A stretch of DNA of 64,000 bases from Paenibacillus alkalitolerans (GCF_016482785.1 NZ_JAEMXM010000025.1:1-64000); one strand, 5' to 3'. Numbered from the stretch's first letter, positions 49,577 to 58,564 are shown. Notes: generated by a model from the letters alone, not told the origin. Numbers and translations: made by a program.

Positions 49577-51340
49577 ATGGCGGGTTATATTCCACACGGA
49601 ATGATCGAAAAACAATACCGCTGGGAGTGGGTCAACACACAGCTTTACCATTATTTGAATCAAACGAACCCTCACGCGAATTTGAAGAACGTGATGTCCG
49701 GCTTGCTGCAAAAACAGGAGGCGCAATTGTCCCAATTGATGCGGCTCGCCTCCGCGCACGGAATACGTCCGCACTTATTTCCGATGCACGTTGAATATCA
49801 GCCGTTTTCAAAGACGGTTGAAGAGCTGCTTCACAGGGAAGAGCAGCTGCTTCAGGAATATATGAGCTACTCCGTTTATTTTACCCCGTCCCATGCGTTT
49901 GACTCCGGCTTGCAGTTCCTTGTAGAAAGCCAAACGGCTCAAGTCAACGCTTTGCTTGCGCTGAAAAACACTTTGCAGCAATTGGAAGGCGCGGAACAAC
50001 AGGCCGGCTACCGGGAACAAGAGTACGGAAGTTATTTTCTCGAGCAAGGATACAAGCTGGAAAAGGTCGCCGGAGGATTAACCTATCCCACGACGATGGC
50101 CTTCGACGACCAAGGCAATATATATATCGTGGAGGCCGGTTATGCGTACGGCGCCCCTCCGGGAGAGGGAAGAATTTTGAGATTGGGAAGAGGCGGCCAA
50201 TTAACTCCGGTAGCCGGCGGATTTAAAGGACCGGTAACCGGGATCATCTGTCGCGGAGGATATTTCTATGTGGCTGAGGGAGCGATCGCAGGAGGAGACG
50301 GACCGGGGTGCGGGAAGATTACGCGCATATCGGTTGACGGAAGCAGGCGCGACATCATCGTGTCGGGGCTTCCGACATGCGGGGATCATTTCACGGGGGA
50401 TGTCGAATTCGGTCCGGACGGCAGGCTGTATTTCACGGTCGGCACCGCGACGAACTCGGCGGTGGTCGGCGCCGACAACGCGGAGTGGCTGAAGATGCAC
50501 CCGCGGTTTCATGATACGCCGGCGAGAGATGTGGTGCTCAACGGCACAAATTTCGTTAGTCCCAATCCATTGACTCCGGAGAAAGACGTCGCGGTGACCG
50601 GGGTGTACAAACCGTTCGGCACGCCAAGCTACGACGGGGAGATCGTTCGGGGAAAGGGGCTGGCGAACGGCGTACTCTACTGCTGCAATCCGGACGGAAG
50701 CGGATTGCAAATCGTGTCCGACGGGTTCCGCAATCCGTTCGGCCTTAAATTTTCACCGTTCAACGGCAAACTGTATTTGACCGATAACGGAGCGGATCCG
50801 CGCGGAAGCAGGCAAATCCGCATGGATTGGGACAATTTCTGGGAGGTAACCGCGTTCGGGTGGCACGGGTGGCCGGATTTCTACAGCGGGCTGCCGGTTA
50901 CGCTGCCGCACTTCCATGTCGAAGGCCAGCCGAAGCCCACGTTCGTGCTGAAGCGGCATCCGGCGCTTGCCGGCCAGCCTCAGGTGCGCTTTGAGCATCA
51001 CAGCGCTTCGCATAAGTTCGATTTCTCGACGAATCGCGATTTCGGTTACGCGGGGCAAATATTCGTTGCGCAGCTGGGAGGATTGGGGTTCGAGGAGCAT
51101 GAGAAATTATACGGTTATAAAGTGGTGCGGGCAAATATCGATACGGGCCAAGTCCGCGATTTTCTCGTCAATCCGCTGGGCGAAGCGAACAAGCGGGGAC
51201 CGATCCGTCCGGTGGAAGCGAAGTTCAATCCCGGAGGCAGCGTACTCTATGTCGTCGATTTCGGGATATTGGGAAGTCCGATCACCGGGAAACCTCCCCA
51301 ACCGAATACTGGCGCTTTGTGGCGGATCAAGAAGGTGTAA
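49577..51340 (+). CDS. Cytosolic helical domain fused to a sorbosone dehydrogenase-like beta-propeller
   Basis: A 587-residue protein from the ATG at 49577 (MAGYIPHGMIEKQY) behind GAAGGAGGC. Residues 1-150 are helical with many Gln, His and Glu residues, including HREEQLLQEYMSYSVYF, resembling a ferritin-like or DUF3231-type four-helix bundle. From about 165 a six-bladed propeller follows, with GLTYPTTMAFDDQGNIYIVE, DVEFGPDGRLYFTVG, GFRNPFGLKFSPFNGKLYLT, DNGADPRGSRQI and VEAKFNPGGSVLYVVDFG, like PQQ-type glucose/sorbosone dehydrogenases. No signal peptide is present, unlike most such enzymes. It lies inside the ECF operon, between EcfT and the likely S component. Its reaction is unknown. Confidence 0.75.
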   Translation: MAGYIPHGMIEKQYRWEWVNTQLYHYLNQTNPHANLKNVMSGLLQKQEAQLSQLMRLASAHGIRPHLFPMHVEYQPFSKTVEELLHREEQLLQEYMSYSVYFTPSHAFDSGLQFLVESQTAQVNALLALKNTLQQLEGAEQQAGYREQEYGSYFLEQGYKLEKVAGGLTYPTTMAFDDQGNIYIVEAGYAYGAPPGEGRILRLGRGGQLTPVAGGFKGPVTGIICRGGYFYVAEGAIAGGDGPGCGKITRISVDGSRRDIIVSGLPTCGDHFTGDVEFGPDGRLYFTVGTATNSAVVGADNAEWLKMHPRFHDTPARDVVLNGTNFVSPNPLTPEKDVAVTGVYKPFGTPSYDGEIVRGKGLANGVLYCCNPDGSGLQIVSDGFRNPFGLKFSPFNGKLYLTDNGADPRGSRQIRMDWDNFWEVTAFGWHGWPDFYSGLPVTLPHFHVEGQPKPTFVLKRHPALAGQPQVRFEHHSASHKFDFSTNRDFGYAGQIFVAQLGGLGFEEHEKLYGYKVVRANIDTGQVRDFLVNPLGEANKRGPIRPVEAKFNPGGSVLYVVDFGILGSPITGKPPQPNTGALWRIKKV

Positions 51341-51380
51341 ACGATATATTTCGGTTTGCGCTGCGGGAGGCTGTGGAATA

Positions 51381-51953
51381 ATGACGATGTTTCTTTTCAA
51401 AGCTGTGACTCAGGACGCACGTGCCGTTCATGGCCACTTTCAGCGTGCAAACACCAATGCTAGAGAGATCATCCATATCGCCTTTCTGGGCGCTTTAGCC
51501 GCCGTCCTTCAATCAGCCGGAGGCTTGCTGCCGGGGATCGGTTACATCATCAGCCCCTTGGCTACGGCCCCCATGCTTATGGCGGCGGTTTATTCGATTC
51601 GCTCCGGGATAACCGCGTATTTTTTGACGATCATTCTTCTGCTTGTATTGCAGCCTTCTGAACTGGCGGTCTTTCCTTTCACAACGGGATTGCTGGGACT
51701 GGTGCTGGGCGCCGCCTTTATCAAACTGGAGAAGAGGATCGGTTTGATTTTGGCGGCTTCCGCGTCGTTATTCGCCGGAATTGCCGCAGTTCTTTACGGC
51801 TTGCGCTTCCCGTTGTTGGGGCCGTCCGTTTCCACCTCGATAAAATTCACCGCACTTGTATATATTTATCTCTTTTGTTTCGTCTACGCTTTCATATGGG
51901 TTGAACTGGGTATCGTCATCCTTCGCAAATTTCGCCGCATGTTGTCCGGTTGA
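51381..51953 (+). CDS. Probable S component of the ECF transporter
   Basis: A 190-residue hydrophobic protein from the ATG at 51381; upstream open sequence is a shadow of the propeller gene. After a polar 30-residue start (TNAREIIHIAFLGALAAVLQ), five or six helices follow, with SAGGLLPGIGYIISPLATAP in the first loop. S components bind the vitamin or other substrate and have this size and helix count. The family is not one I can name, so the substrate is open. It lies 40 bases after the propeller gene. Confidence 0.65.
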   Translation: MTMFLFKAVTQDARAVHGHFQRANTNAREIIHIAFLGALAAVLQSAGGLLPGIGYIISPLATAPMLMAAVYSIRSGITAYFLTIILLLVLQPSELAVFPFTTGLLGLVLGAAFIKLEKRIGLILAASASLFAGIAAVLYGLRFPLLGPSVSTSIKFTALVYIYLFCFVYAFIWVELGIVILRKFRRMLSG

Positions 51954-52056
51954 GGATAAGCACACAATCTTCCCCTGGCAAAATGCACTGTTTAAGCCTC
52001 TCGCCGACCGCTTCCGAACTCGGTTCATTGTGGATTTCCCTCGCCCGCTCACGCAT

Positions 52057-52735
52057 GAACCACGTTGTGCCGCAGTGAAACAAGAACGGGGTAAACCGGG
52101 CGGCTTGGTTCATAGTGAAACACGGTGATGCACGAAAGAACCACGTTGTGCCGCGGTGAAACAAGAACGGGGTAAACCGGGCGGCTTGGTTCATAGTGAA
52201 ACACGGTGATGCACGAAAGAACCACGTTGTGCCGCGGTGAAACAAGAACGGGGTAAACCGGGCGGCTTGTTTCATAGTGAAACACGGTGATGCACGAAAG
52301 AACCACGTTGTGCCGCGGTGAAACAAGAACGGGGTAAACCGGGCGGCTTGTTTCATAGTGAGACACGGTGGTGCACGAATGAACCACGTTGTGCCGCAGT
52401 GAAACAAGAACGGGGTAAACCGGGCGGCTTGGTTCATAGTGAAACACGGTGATGCACGAAAGAACCACGTTGTGCCGCGGTGAAACAAGAACGGGGTAAC
52501 CCGGGCGGCTTGTTTCATAGTGAAACACGGTGCTGCACGAATGAACCACGTTGTGCCGCGGTGAAACAAGAACGGGGTAAACCGGGCGGCTTGTTTCATA
52601 GTGAAACACGGTGGTGCACGCATGAACCACGTTGTGCCGCAGTGAAACAAGAACAGGGTAAACCGGGCGGCTTGTTTCATAGTGAAACACGGTGGTGCAC
52701 GAATGAACCACGTTGTGCCGTAGTGAAACTTGGCA
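52057..52735. repeat. Tandem array of 81-bp units, more than eight copies
   Basis: CCACGTTGTGCC recurs at 52060, 52141, 52222 and so on every 81 bases to about 52710. Each unit contains GTGAAACAAGAACGGGGTAA, ACCGGGCGGCTTG and the palindrome GTTTCATAGTGAAAC. Because 81 is a multiple of three, several frames stay open, which produces spurious long open frames on both strands. There is no start signal, and no protein family is recognisable. Its outer parts merge into the region after the S-component gene. Confidence 0.93.
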
Positions 52736-52968
52736 CAGCCAAACTTGCGATCATGTCTAGCTTGAGCAGGCTGCGTGGATACTTACTTATATACTTAAAG
52801 GAATAATAAGAATATATAAAAATATATTTTTATTTATTAATCTATCGTAATAAAATAGCATTACACAAGAGGAAATCAGCAAGTCTTCCTGAGAAGAGAA
52901 GCCTCGAGACGTGAAAGAGTTCCTCAATAAATTTATTTTTGTTCCATTATTCAAGGAGGCATTATTAT

Positions 52969-53886
52969 ATGAGAGCTGCTGCCTTTGCTTCCATCGGCGG
53001 GCCGGAAGTCATGAAGGTGATGGAATTTCCGGATCCGCAGGCCGGACCGGGTCAAGTACGGATTCGGGTAAAAGCGGCCGGTGTGCAACATTACGATTGC
53101 GCGGTGCGAAGCGGTTGGAAACCGCAAGGTGTGACGATTGAACTTCCGCAAATTCCGGGGAATGAATTCGCCGGCATTGTGGACCAGGTAGGGGATGGAG
53201 TAACCGGTGTTTCCGTAGGAAGCGAAGTGCTCGGTTTCTCAATGTTCAAATGCTACGCGGAATATGTTGTAGTCTCAGCCGATCAAATCGTAAGCAAACC
53301 CGCGTCCATGTCTTGGGAAGCAGCCGGCGGGTTGACAGGCAACGGTCAAGGCGCTTATATCGCTCTCAAGGCAATTGGAGTCGGGCCGGAAGATACGATT
53401 TTGATCCATGGCGCAGCCGGTTCATTGGGCTCCTACGCCGTCCAACTGGCAAAAGAGTGGAGGGCCAAAAAAATCATCGGCACAGCCAGCGAGAGCAACC
53501 ATGAGTATGTTCGTTCGCTTGGTGCTATACCGGTCACGTACGGGGAAGGGCTGGTCGAACGGGTGAGGGCTATTGCGCCGGAAGGCGTGGACGCCGCGTT
53601 CGATACGGCCGGAGCAGATGCCGTCCGTGCATCTGTGGAGCTCGTTAAGGATAGGAACCGTATCTGCACATTTGTCGCATACGACCTTATTGAAGAGCTC
53701 GGCCTCCGTCTCGTTCGAGGTGAGCGCTCTGCGGCCCGGCTTGCAGAGTTGGTCGAACTGCATGCAAGCGGAAAGCTGCGCACTCACATTCGCCGGACGT
53801 TCCCTCTCGAGCAAGTCGAAGCCGCTCACCGAATGATCGAGACTCGGCACGGCCGCGGTAAAATCGTTCTTACCCTCGGCTATTAA
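52969..53886 (+). CDS. Zinc-independent alcohol dehydrogenase / quinone oxidoreductase
   Basis: A 305-residue NADPH-dependent oxidoreductase of the medium-chain dehydrogenase family. The ATG at 52969 follows AAGGAGG. It opens MRAAAFASIGGPEVMKVMEF, as in quinone oxidoreductases. It has GNEFAGIVDQVGDGVTGVSV, the cofactor site ILIHGAAGSLGSYAVQLAKE, and LEQVEAAHRMIETRHGRGKI near the end. The zinc-binding cysteines of alcohol dehydrogenases are absent. It is transcribed alone; upstream is AT-rich. Confidence 0.9.
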   Translation: MRAAAFASIGGPEVMKVMEFPDPQAGPGQVRIRVKAAGVQHYDCAVRSGWKPQGVTIELPQIPGNEFAGIVDQVGDGVTGVSVGSEVLGFSMFKCYAEYVVVSADQIVSKPASMSWEAAGGLTGNGQGAYIALKAIGVGPEDTILIHGAAGSLGSYAVQLAKEWRAKKIIGTASESNHEYVRSLGAIPVTYGEGLVERVRAIAPEGVDAAFDTAGADAVRASVELVKDRNRICTFVAYDLIEELGLRLVRGERSAARLAELVELHASGKLRTHIRRTFPLEQVEAAHRMIETRHGRGKIVLTLGY

Positions 53887-53921
53887 GAGTGTAAAGTAAA
53901 ATGGCCGGAACTAACAACAAA

Positions 53922-53963
53922 AAAGCCTGCTTAGTCGTCAATAAGGCTAAGCGGACTTTTTCC
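53922..53963. terminator. Bidirectional terminator hairpin
   Basis: AGCCTGCTTAG and CTAAGCGGACT pair with two mismatches around a 12-base loop, flanked by A and T runs. It serves the oxidoreductase on the left and the leftward membrane protein gene on the right. Confidence 0.7.
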
Positions 53964-53990
53964 ATTGTAAGGCGATGACTTATGGAAATG

Positions 53991-54626
53991 TCACCCCGTC
54001 CTGCTCCAGTTTTCCAATTCGTGAAACACCGCCTTCATCATCGCCGACCAAAACGAGAGGTTAGCTCCCGTCTCCAGCAGCTCCTCCACGGTCTGCGGCA
54101 ATACTGCGACGGTGTGATAGGAATCGATCGCAACCGCTGCCAAGGCAAATCCGACCCCAGCCATTAAAAAAATTCGCGGCCACCGGTACGCCGACATTTC
54201 ACGGAACAAAAAGTAAAAGACGGCCAATCCGCACAGCGCATATATTGGCATTACCAGGTCCCCCGCCGCCATCCAGGGCAAAAGTTTCATGCCGCTCCTC
54301 TCCAGAAATCGTTCGCGCAGCCTTTCGTGCAGCATCAATCTTTCATCCAGCATCAGCATTGCGAATGCAACGGCCATCGCCGACCACAGCCATTGGCGCT
54401 GTCTCGCGCTTTCACCGGCGCAGGCAAGGGAAGCAAGCATTGCTGCCGCGAATGCGCATGCAAACAAAAGAACGCTTTGCAGCCATCCCATCGTTGACTT
54501 CTCCGCTATGATGTAAAGCCAATAACGCGGCCAAGAAGACGCCATAAGAAACACGGTGAACAGTGCCGCGCCGCACCAAGCCGAAGCTATCCATACCTTT
54601 CCGATCATACGCCATTTGGAACTCAT
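53991..54626 (-). CDS. Polytopic membrane protein of unknown function
   Basis: A 211-residue protein with about five membrane helices (VWIASAWCGAALFTVFLMAS, LQSVLLFACAFAAAMLASLA, WLWSAMAVAFAMLML, LVMPIYALCGLAVFYFLF and IFLMAGVGFALAAVAI). A charged loop DERLMLHERLRERFLERSGM sits between helices three and four. I do not recognise a family. It is alone, and divergent from the stalk-domain gene. Confidence 0.65.
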   Translation of the reverse strand: MSSKWRMIGKVWIASAWCGAALFTVFLMASSWPRYWLYIIAEKSTMGWLQSVLLFACAFAAAMLASLACAGESARQRQWLWSAMAVAFAMLMLDERLMLHERLRERFLERSGMKLLPWMAAGDLVMPIYALCGLAVFYFLFREMSAYRWPRIFLMAGVGFALAAVAIDSYHTVAVLPQTVEELLETGANLSFWSAMMKAVFHELENWSRTG

Positions 54627-54754
54627 AGATCACTCTCCCGTACCAGACAGCGGACTAAATCTTCATCGAATTTTAACAAAACTATCATAAATAGACATAA
54701 GCGACAATGCTACTACAGGATAAAAATGTTCTCGTGTAACTTTGTTTCTATCCA

Positions 54755-55387
54755 TTGGAATCCATTTTGCGAGGAGACGTATTGTTCGTGAAAGGGCGAA
54801 CGATGGTACAGTTGATTGCATTCCATGACCGTACTTACGTGCCGCTGCGTTTTATTTCGGAGACGCTTGGAGGTCGCGTCGCGTACAATGCGATGAAGAA
54901 GCGCGCCGTTATCCGCACGCCGTCCGGCCAGCAAGATTACGAAACACTGATGAGCGGAGACTTGACGAAGGCGCGCGAAATCGTCACCGGTCTGCTTTTC
55001 GTCTACGAGAACGGTGTGGAGCGGCTCCCGCTGACGGGGGAAGGGTTTACCACCAAGCTAACATTCCCTAAAGGCGAGGCGCTTCGCGTGAAGCAAGACT
55101 ACAAGGGGATGACTTGGTACGCTGAGGTCGATTCGGACGGTTTGTTGGTCGTGAGGTGGCAGAAGGACAATCTCGGCGAAAAGCGGGAGACCGGGACTAC
55201 GCCGGAGCCGTTTGGCGAAGCGGTATATTTCACGGATAGCTTTATCGTGAATTCGCTGGCATATGGAACGATCAACGAGGATCGCGTCGAAACGCAATTG
55301 GGTCTTATTAACAGAGACGATAACCAAGAGTACAAGGGCGTCATCGTTATTCCGATCGAAGGTGAAGTGCGGACGGATGCGAGGTAA
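54755..55387 (+). CDS. Copper amine oxidase N-terminal-like (stalk) domain protein, probably 5'-truncated
   Basis: A 210-residue frame from a weak TTG at 54755; an ATG at 54803 is an alternative. The first 55 residues (GRTMVQLIAFHDRTYVPLRF and ISETLGGRVAYNAMKKRAVI) match the end of the copper amine oxidase-like N-terminal domain, a wall-associated domain multiplied in Paenibacillaceae. A 150-residue unknown domain follows. No signal peptide and no ribosome binding site are visible, and the usual first half of the domain is missing. This is probably a decayed or truncated secreted protein. It is not an amine oxidase. Confidence 0.6.
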   Translation: MESILRGDVLFVKGRTMVQLIAFHDRTYVPLRFISETLGGRVAYNAMKKRAVIRTPSGQQDYETLMSGDLTKAREIVTGLLFVYENGVERLPLTGEGFTTKLTFPKGEALRVKQDYKGMTWYAEVDSDGLLVVRWQKDNLGEKRETGTTPEPFGEAVYFTDSFIVNSLAYGTINEDRVETQLGLINRDDNQEYKGVIVIPIEGEVRTDAR

Positions 55388-55474
55388 GGCGAACCGAGGC
55401 GGAGACCCTGATTGAAACCGGCCGGCTATCACTTTCGTGAACAATTGAACATACTAACTACATCAAAGAAAGTG

Positions 55475-55745
55475 AAGGGGACCTGTCAAAAAAGCGTTCT
55501 CTCACTCTTCCGTTCGCTCAGGACCAGAAAATAATCACGTGAAATTCAAATTTTGCATCACCCCCGCATCAACCTCGTACCAAATCTAGAATCGACTTCA
55601 GCCAAACCTTGAATCAACCTCTAATCAAACCTGGATTAGACCCGTATTTTCCCCTCCGGAATTAATTCGGGCATAAAACTGGTGTCAAAACTGGTGTGAT
55701 TCTGAGGCTAGGGAATAGTGAGCGAACGGTTTTCGCCAGGGACCC
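55475..55745. mobile_element. Miniature inverted-repeat element, second family
   Basis: The left end GTTCTCTCACTCTTCCGTTC (55496, with homology from about 55475) is inverted in the right end around 55701-55745 (TCTGAGGCTAGGGAATAGTG, then AGCGAACGG). Aligned arms share most of about 36 positions. The interior of about 175 bases is low complexity and contains no gene. It matches the elements at 37628 and 61680. Confidence 0.65.
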
Positions 55746-55887
55746 TGACGTGCTCCGGCGGCTTCCACCGATGACGATGAAACGAAAGTACGAAAAACCT
55801 CCGAGTAAAGCTGAATAATTCGTGAAAAACAACCAACGGCTCTATCGCAAGCAGTGCGAGCAGAGCCGTTGAAGTTTCGATCTCCTA

Positions 55888-56295
55888 TCATCTCCGAGTG
55901 AAGATTTGGAACGTAACACCGAACTTATCCGTTATCACACCGTAGGCCGGGCTAAAGTAAATTTCTTGAAGAGGTGTTATGACTTGCCCGCCTTGCTGCA
56001 AAGCATCGTAAAATTGTTTTGATTTTTCCATATCGGGAGATGTGATGCAGATTTGAACTCGATGTCCCGGCTGATTGGGCTCATCTGGGAAAGTATCGGC
56101 AATAAACAGCTCCGCCTCGCCTATTTTCAAGACGGAATGGGATATACGTTCTTTAGCTTCTTCCGGTACGGTTTCCGGTCCTTCTCCGAATGTTTGCTTA
56201 AAGGCGACTTTTGCATCTAACGATCCTTCATAAAACAGGATTGCTTCCTTTGCATTTCCGTCCAGCATGATAAAGGGGATCAACTGCAATGTCAT
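55888..56295 (-). CDS. PhnB-like VOC (glyoxalase-fold) protein
   Basis: A 135-residue protein with the vicinal oxygen chelate fold as in the PhnB/YdhR-like group: LIPFIMLDGNAKEAILFYEG, SHSVLKIGEAELFIADTFPD and the closing PAYGVITDKFGVTFQIF. Members lack a single known reaction. The ATG at 56295 follows AAGGAGC. It is transcribed alone, and the DoxX terminator lies just upstream. Confidence 0.88.
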   Translation of the reverse strand: MTLQLIPFIMLDGNAKEAILFYEGSLDAKVAFKQTFGEGPETVPEEAKERISHSVLKIGEAELFIADTFPDEPNQPGHRVQICITSPDMEKSKQFYDALQQGGQVITPLQEIYFSPAYGVITDKFGVTFQIFTRR

Positions 56296-56392
56296 GATTA
56301 ACAGCTCCTTAAATTATATTTTGTTCTCCAACTATGTTTAGCTGGCTTGGTTCTAATTGTAAATTCTAATAGTGACAGGTGATGTCATAATA

Positions 56393-56422
56393 ATAAAAAA
56401 GCCGAATCGCAAACGATCCGGC
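56393..56422 (-). terminator. Terminator of the TetR-DUF2269-DoxX operon
   Basis: On the minus strand GCCGGATCG pairs with CGATTCGGC across TTTG and is followed by TTTTTT, about 30 bases past the DoxX stop. Confidence 0.85.
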
Positions 56423-56452
56423 AAAAAAACTTTCCCCATATATTGTGCGTCG

Positions 56453-56887
56453 TTAACCCGCCAAAAGGACCGCCGCAATAAAGACAAGCTGCAGCACTGT
56501 CCGGACAAACAGCCCAGGTACCGGCCGCCCCCCGATCGTTAATCTTTCCCTGGCCGCCCGAACATTGGCGGGGAACATAGCTATCAGCAGCACCGCCAAA
56601 CCAATTGAAGCCACTCTAGAGGTGGCAGGGAACAGAATGCCGGCAGCTCCGGCAATTTCAAGCAACCCTGTGGCCGTCACGATCCAATCCGGCCTTGGAA
56701 AAGCCTGCGGAACCATGCGGATCAGGTCAGGGCGTCTGGTTCTCCAGTGAGCGGAAGCGGTAAGAAGCAGCATGACGGCGACCGCTCCTTGAAGCGAAGT
56801 ATGCCAGCCTTCGAAATAGGACAGGCCGACTAGGCCGAGAACCTTGAACAGCAGAAAGGCTGCAACAAGCACATAGAATGGCAGCAT
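56453..56887 (-). CDS. DoxX family membrane protein
   Basis: A 144-residue protein with four helices: FYVLVAAFLLFKVLGLVGLS, LQGAVAVMLLLTASAHW, ATGLLEIAGAAGILFPAT and IGLAVLLIAMFPANVRAARE. The LLEIAGAAGILFP motif is typical of DoxX and related proteins. It follows a DUF2269 gene by 28 bases in a TetR-controlled operon. The function in bacteria is loosely tied to redox or membrane stress. Confidence 0.85.
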   Translation of the reverse strand: MLPFYVLVAAFLLFKVLGLVGLSYFEGWHTSLQGAVAVMLLLTASAHWRTRRPDLIRMVPQAFPRPDWIVTATGLLEIAGAAGILFPATSRVASIGLAVLLIAMFPANVRAARERLTIGGRPVPGLFVRTVLQLVFIAAVLLAG

Positions 56888-56915
56888 CCGGATCTCCCCC
56901 TTTAGGATTGGGCTA

Positions 56916-57377
56916 TTAGAAACCTTTCATAACCATAAGGTACAAAATGACGAGCGGCAGCAGTGTAGCGGCGATACCGAAGATAGCCCAAGAACGGGAA
57001 GCATCACGGTATGACATGGAGATGCTGCCGATCTCGATGCATTCGGCGCTGTACCAGATCATTCTTCGCTGCAGCGGAATAAGAACGGCCGCCCAGATGA
57101 TTCCGGTAACGGCTAGTAAAATCAGCGATAAAGTAAGCCAGTTTAACCCCGACAGCGAAAATCCCGCTCGTGCGGCCATTACGCTGCCCGAGACGATGAT
57201 GAGTGCGAGACCCGGGATCGTAAATACATAATCGGCAAACATGACATTCTTCACTGCACTGTGTATTTCAACCGGGTTTTTCGTCAAATCCGCCCGCACT
57301 TTCCAGAAGGCTGCCGTGACGATATTTCCAACGAATAATACGACTCCAATCAGATGAAGCGTTATCCACAAGTTCAT
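56916..57377 (-). CDS. DUF2269 family membrane protein
   Basis: A 153-residue protein with four helices. The start MNLWITLHLIGVVLFVGNIV and TAAFWKVRAD is characteristic of DUF2269. The function is not known. It is the middle gene of the TetR-DUF2269-DoxX operon, 24 bases after the regulator gene. Confidence 0.82.
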   Translation of the reverse strand: MNLWITLHLIGVVLFVGNIVTAAFWKVRADLTKNPVEIHSAVKNVMFADYVFTIPGLALIIVSGSVMAARAGFSLSGLNWLTLSLILLAVTGIIWAAVLIPLQRRMIWYSAECIEIGSISMSYRDASRSWAIFGIAATLLPLVILYLMVMKGF

Positions 57378-57401
57378 AATAGATCTATCCTTCCGCTCCC
57401 A

Positions 57402-57995
57402 TTATCGGGATTTCAAAATATCGATAATAAACGACGAGAAATCTTGCGCCTTAAAAGCAGCCGGCGCAAATGGAATGGAGGAACGGACACGCAATCCGAA
57501 TGTCAGAAGAACGAACATTTCGGCGCTTTTATCCGCATCGACCGATTCCGGAATAACTCCGCGCAGTTGGCCGGTCTCAATCCACTTCCTGGATAAATAC
57601 ACGGACCGCTCATAATACTGCTTGAGCGCTTCCGCGATAACAGGCTGTTCCTCCTTCCCGAGCAAATACATCAGCACTTTGTTCGTCACATCCTGAGCAT
57701 TTTCATACGCCGAAATACTCTCCGCGATCTTCTGCATCGGCTCATCGAATGATCGGCGGCCTTGCTCCACTTCGTTCATAAAACGCTCGTTCGTCTCCTC
57801 GAGCCGCTCCTGCAATACCCAGACAAAGATTTCATCCTTGCTCTTCACATAGTGGAAGATAGCCCCCTTGGACAAGCCCGATTTATCCATGATGTCCTTC
57901 ATCGTGATGGAATGGCAGCCTTTGTCCCGTATCAGCTCTTTGGTCGTATCAAGCACAAGCCTTGTAGTTTGCTGCCTGCGTTCCTCTTGTTTCAA
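57402..57995 (-). CDS. TetR family regulator of the DUF2269-DoxX operon
   Basis: A 197-residue repressor. The start is TTG at 57995 (MKQEERRQQT), six bases after AGGAGGG; the longer frame adds 14 residues without a site. The DNA-binding part is LVLDTTKELIRDKGCHSITM, KDIMDKSG and LSKGAIFHYVKSKDEIFVWV. The ligand domain follows. The 17-bp palindrome at 58062 lies 67 bases upstream and is the obvious operator. It probably represses its own operon. Confidence 0.9.
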   Translation of the reverse strand: MKQEERRQQTTRLVLDTTKELIRDKGCHSITMKDIMDKSGLSKGAIFHYVKSKDEIFVWVLQERLEETNERFMNEVEQGRRSFDEPMQKIAESISAYENAQDVTNKVLMYLLGKEEQPVIAEALKQYYERSVYLSRKWIETGQLRGVIPESVDADKSAEMFVLLTFGLRVRSSIPFAPAAFKAQDFSSFIIDILKSR

Positions 57996-58061
57996 AGTCG
58001 TCCCTCCTGTATGTTTAACCGTATTTACGTCGATCACTTTACATCGTCTTACTCATTATAT

Positions 58062-58078
58062 AAACCGACTATCGGTTT
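58062..58078. promoter_or_regulatory. Palindromic operator of the TetR operon
   Basis: AAACCGACTATCGGTTT has perfect 7-base arms around CTA. It lies in an AT-rich promoter region (TTATAT next to it) upstream of the TetR gene. Confidence 0.75.
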
Positions 58079-58137
58079 GTAAATAGCGAAGCTACACAAC
58101 CGCGCGCTCCTTGATCGTAAAGAAATCGCTGAATGAA

Positions 58138-58204
58138 TTATGGCAACAATTGTTCAATTATGGCAACTTTTTTGCCTTATTATGACCAAACATTGCCATA
58201 ACCG
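58138..58204. repeat. Cluster of TTATGGCAA motifs with inverted partner
   Basis: TTATGGCAA occurs at 58138 and 58162, and the inverted TTGCCATAA near 58194, so the 64-base stretch has complementary ends. The motif is shared with 44859-45110. A small non-coding element is likely; no gene is inside. Confidence 0.5.
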
Positions 58205-58234
58205 ACGAATGAGCTCCACATGTCCGTACTGTGA

Positions 58235-58564
58235 TTATGCTTCTCTAGGTGCCCATAGCATGATGGACACGCCTACAATGCAAATAGTCGCTCCTAGCCA
58301 GTCGTACATATCAGGTGTCTTCTTATCGATAATCCAGCCCCACAGAACGGCTAGAACCACAAATATGCCGCCATAAGCGGCATAGACTCGCCCGAATGAT
58401 GGGAAGCTTTGCAGTGTTGGAATGATGCCGTACAAAATTAGTATGATGCCACCGACGACTCCATACCAAAAAGGCTTCGATTCCCGCAGCCAAAGCCAAA
58501 CCAGATACCCACCGCCTATCTCAGCCAGACCGGCAAGCACAAAAATGAATACTGCCATCAACAT
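58235..58564 (-). CDS. YnfA family (UPF0060) membrane protein
   Basis: A 109-residue protein with four helices. The start [20 protein letters not shown], the centre [20 protein letters not shown] and [20 protein letters not shown] define the YnfA family, distantly related to small multidrug resistance transporters. Its start codon overlaps the stop of the MerR gene (TAATG), so the two are translationally coupled. Confidence 0.92.
   Translation of the reverse strand: MLMAVFIFVLAGLAEIGGGYLVWLWLRESKPFWYGVVGGIILILYGIIPTLQSFPSFGRVYAAYGGIFVVLAVLWGWIIDKKTPDMYDWLGATICIVGVSIMLWAPREA

Noticed and set aside
51916-52711. 254- and 220-codon minus-strand open frames over the 81-bp repeats
   Set aside because: Two frames are open at once, a consequence of the repeat length, with no ribosome binding site or family.
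54755-55387. Amine oxidase enzyme because of the copper amine oxidase-like domain
   Set aside because: The domain is the wall-associated N-terminal type only; the catalytic NY(D/E) motif and copper histidines are absent. The real enzyme is at 6942-8906.
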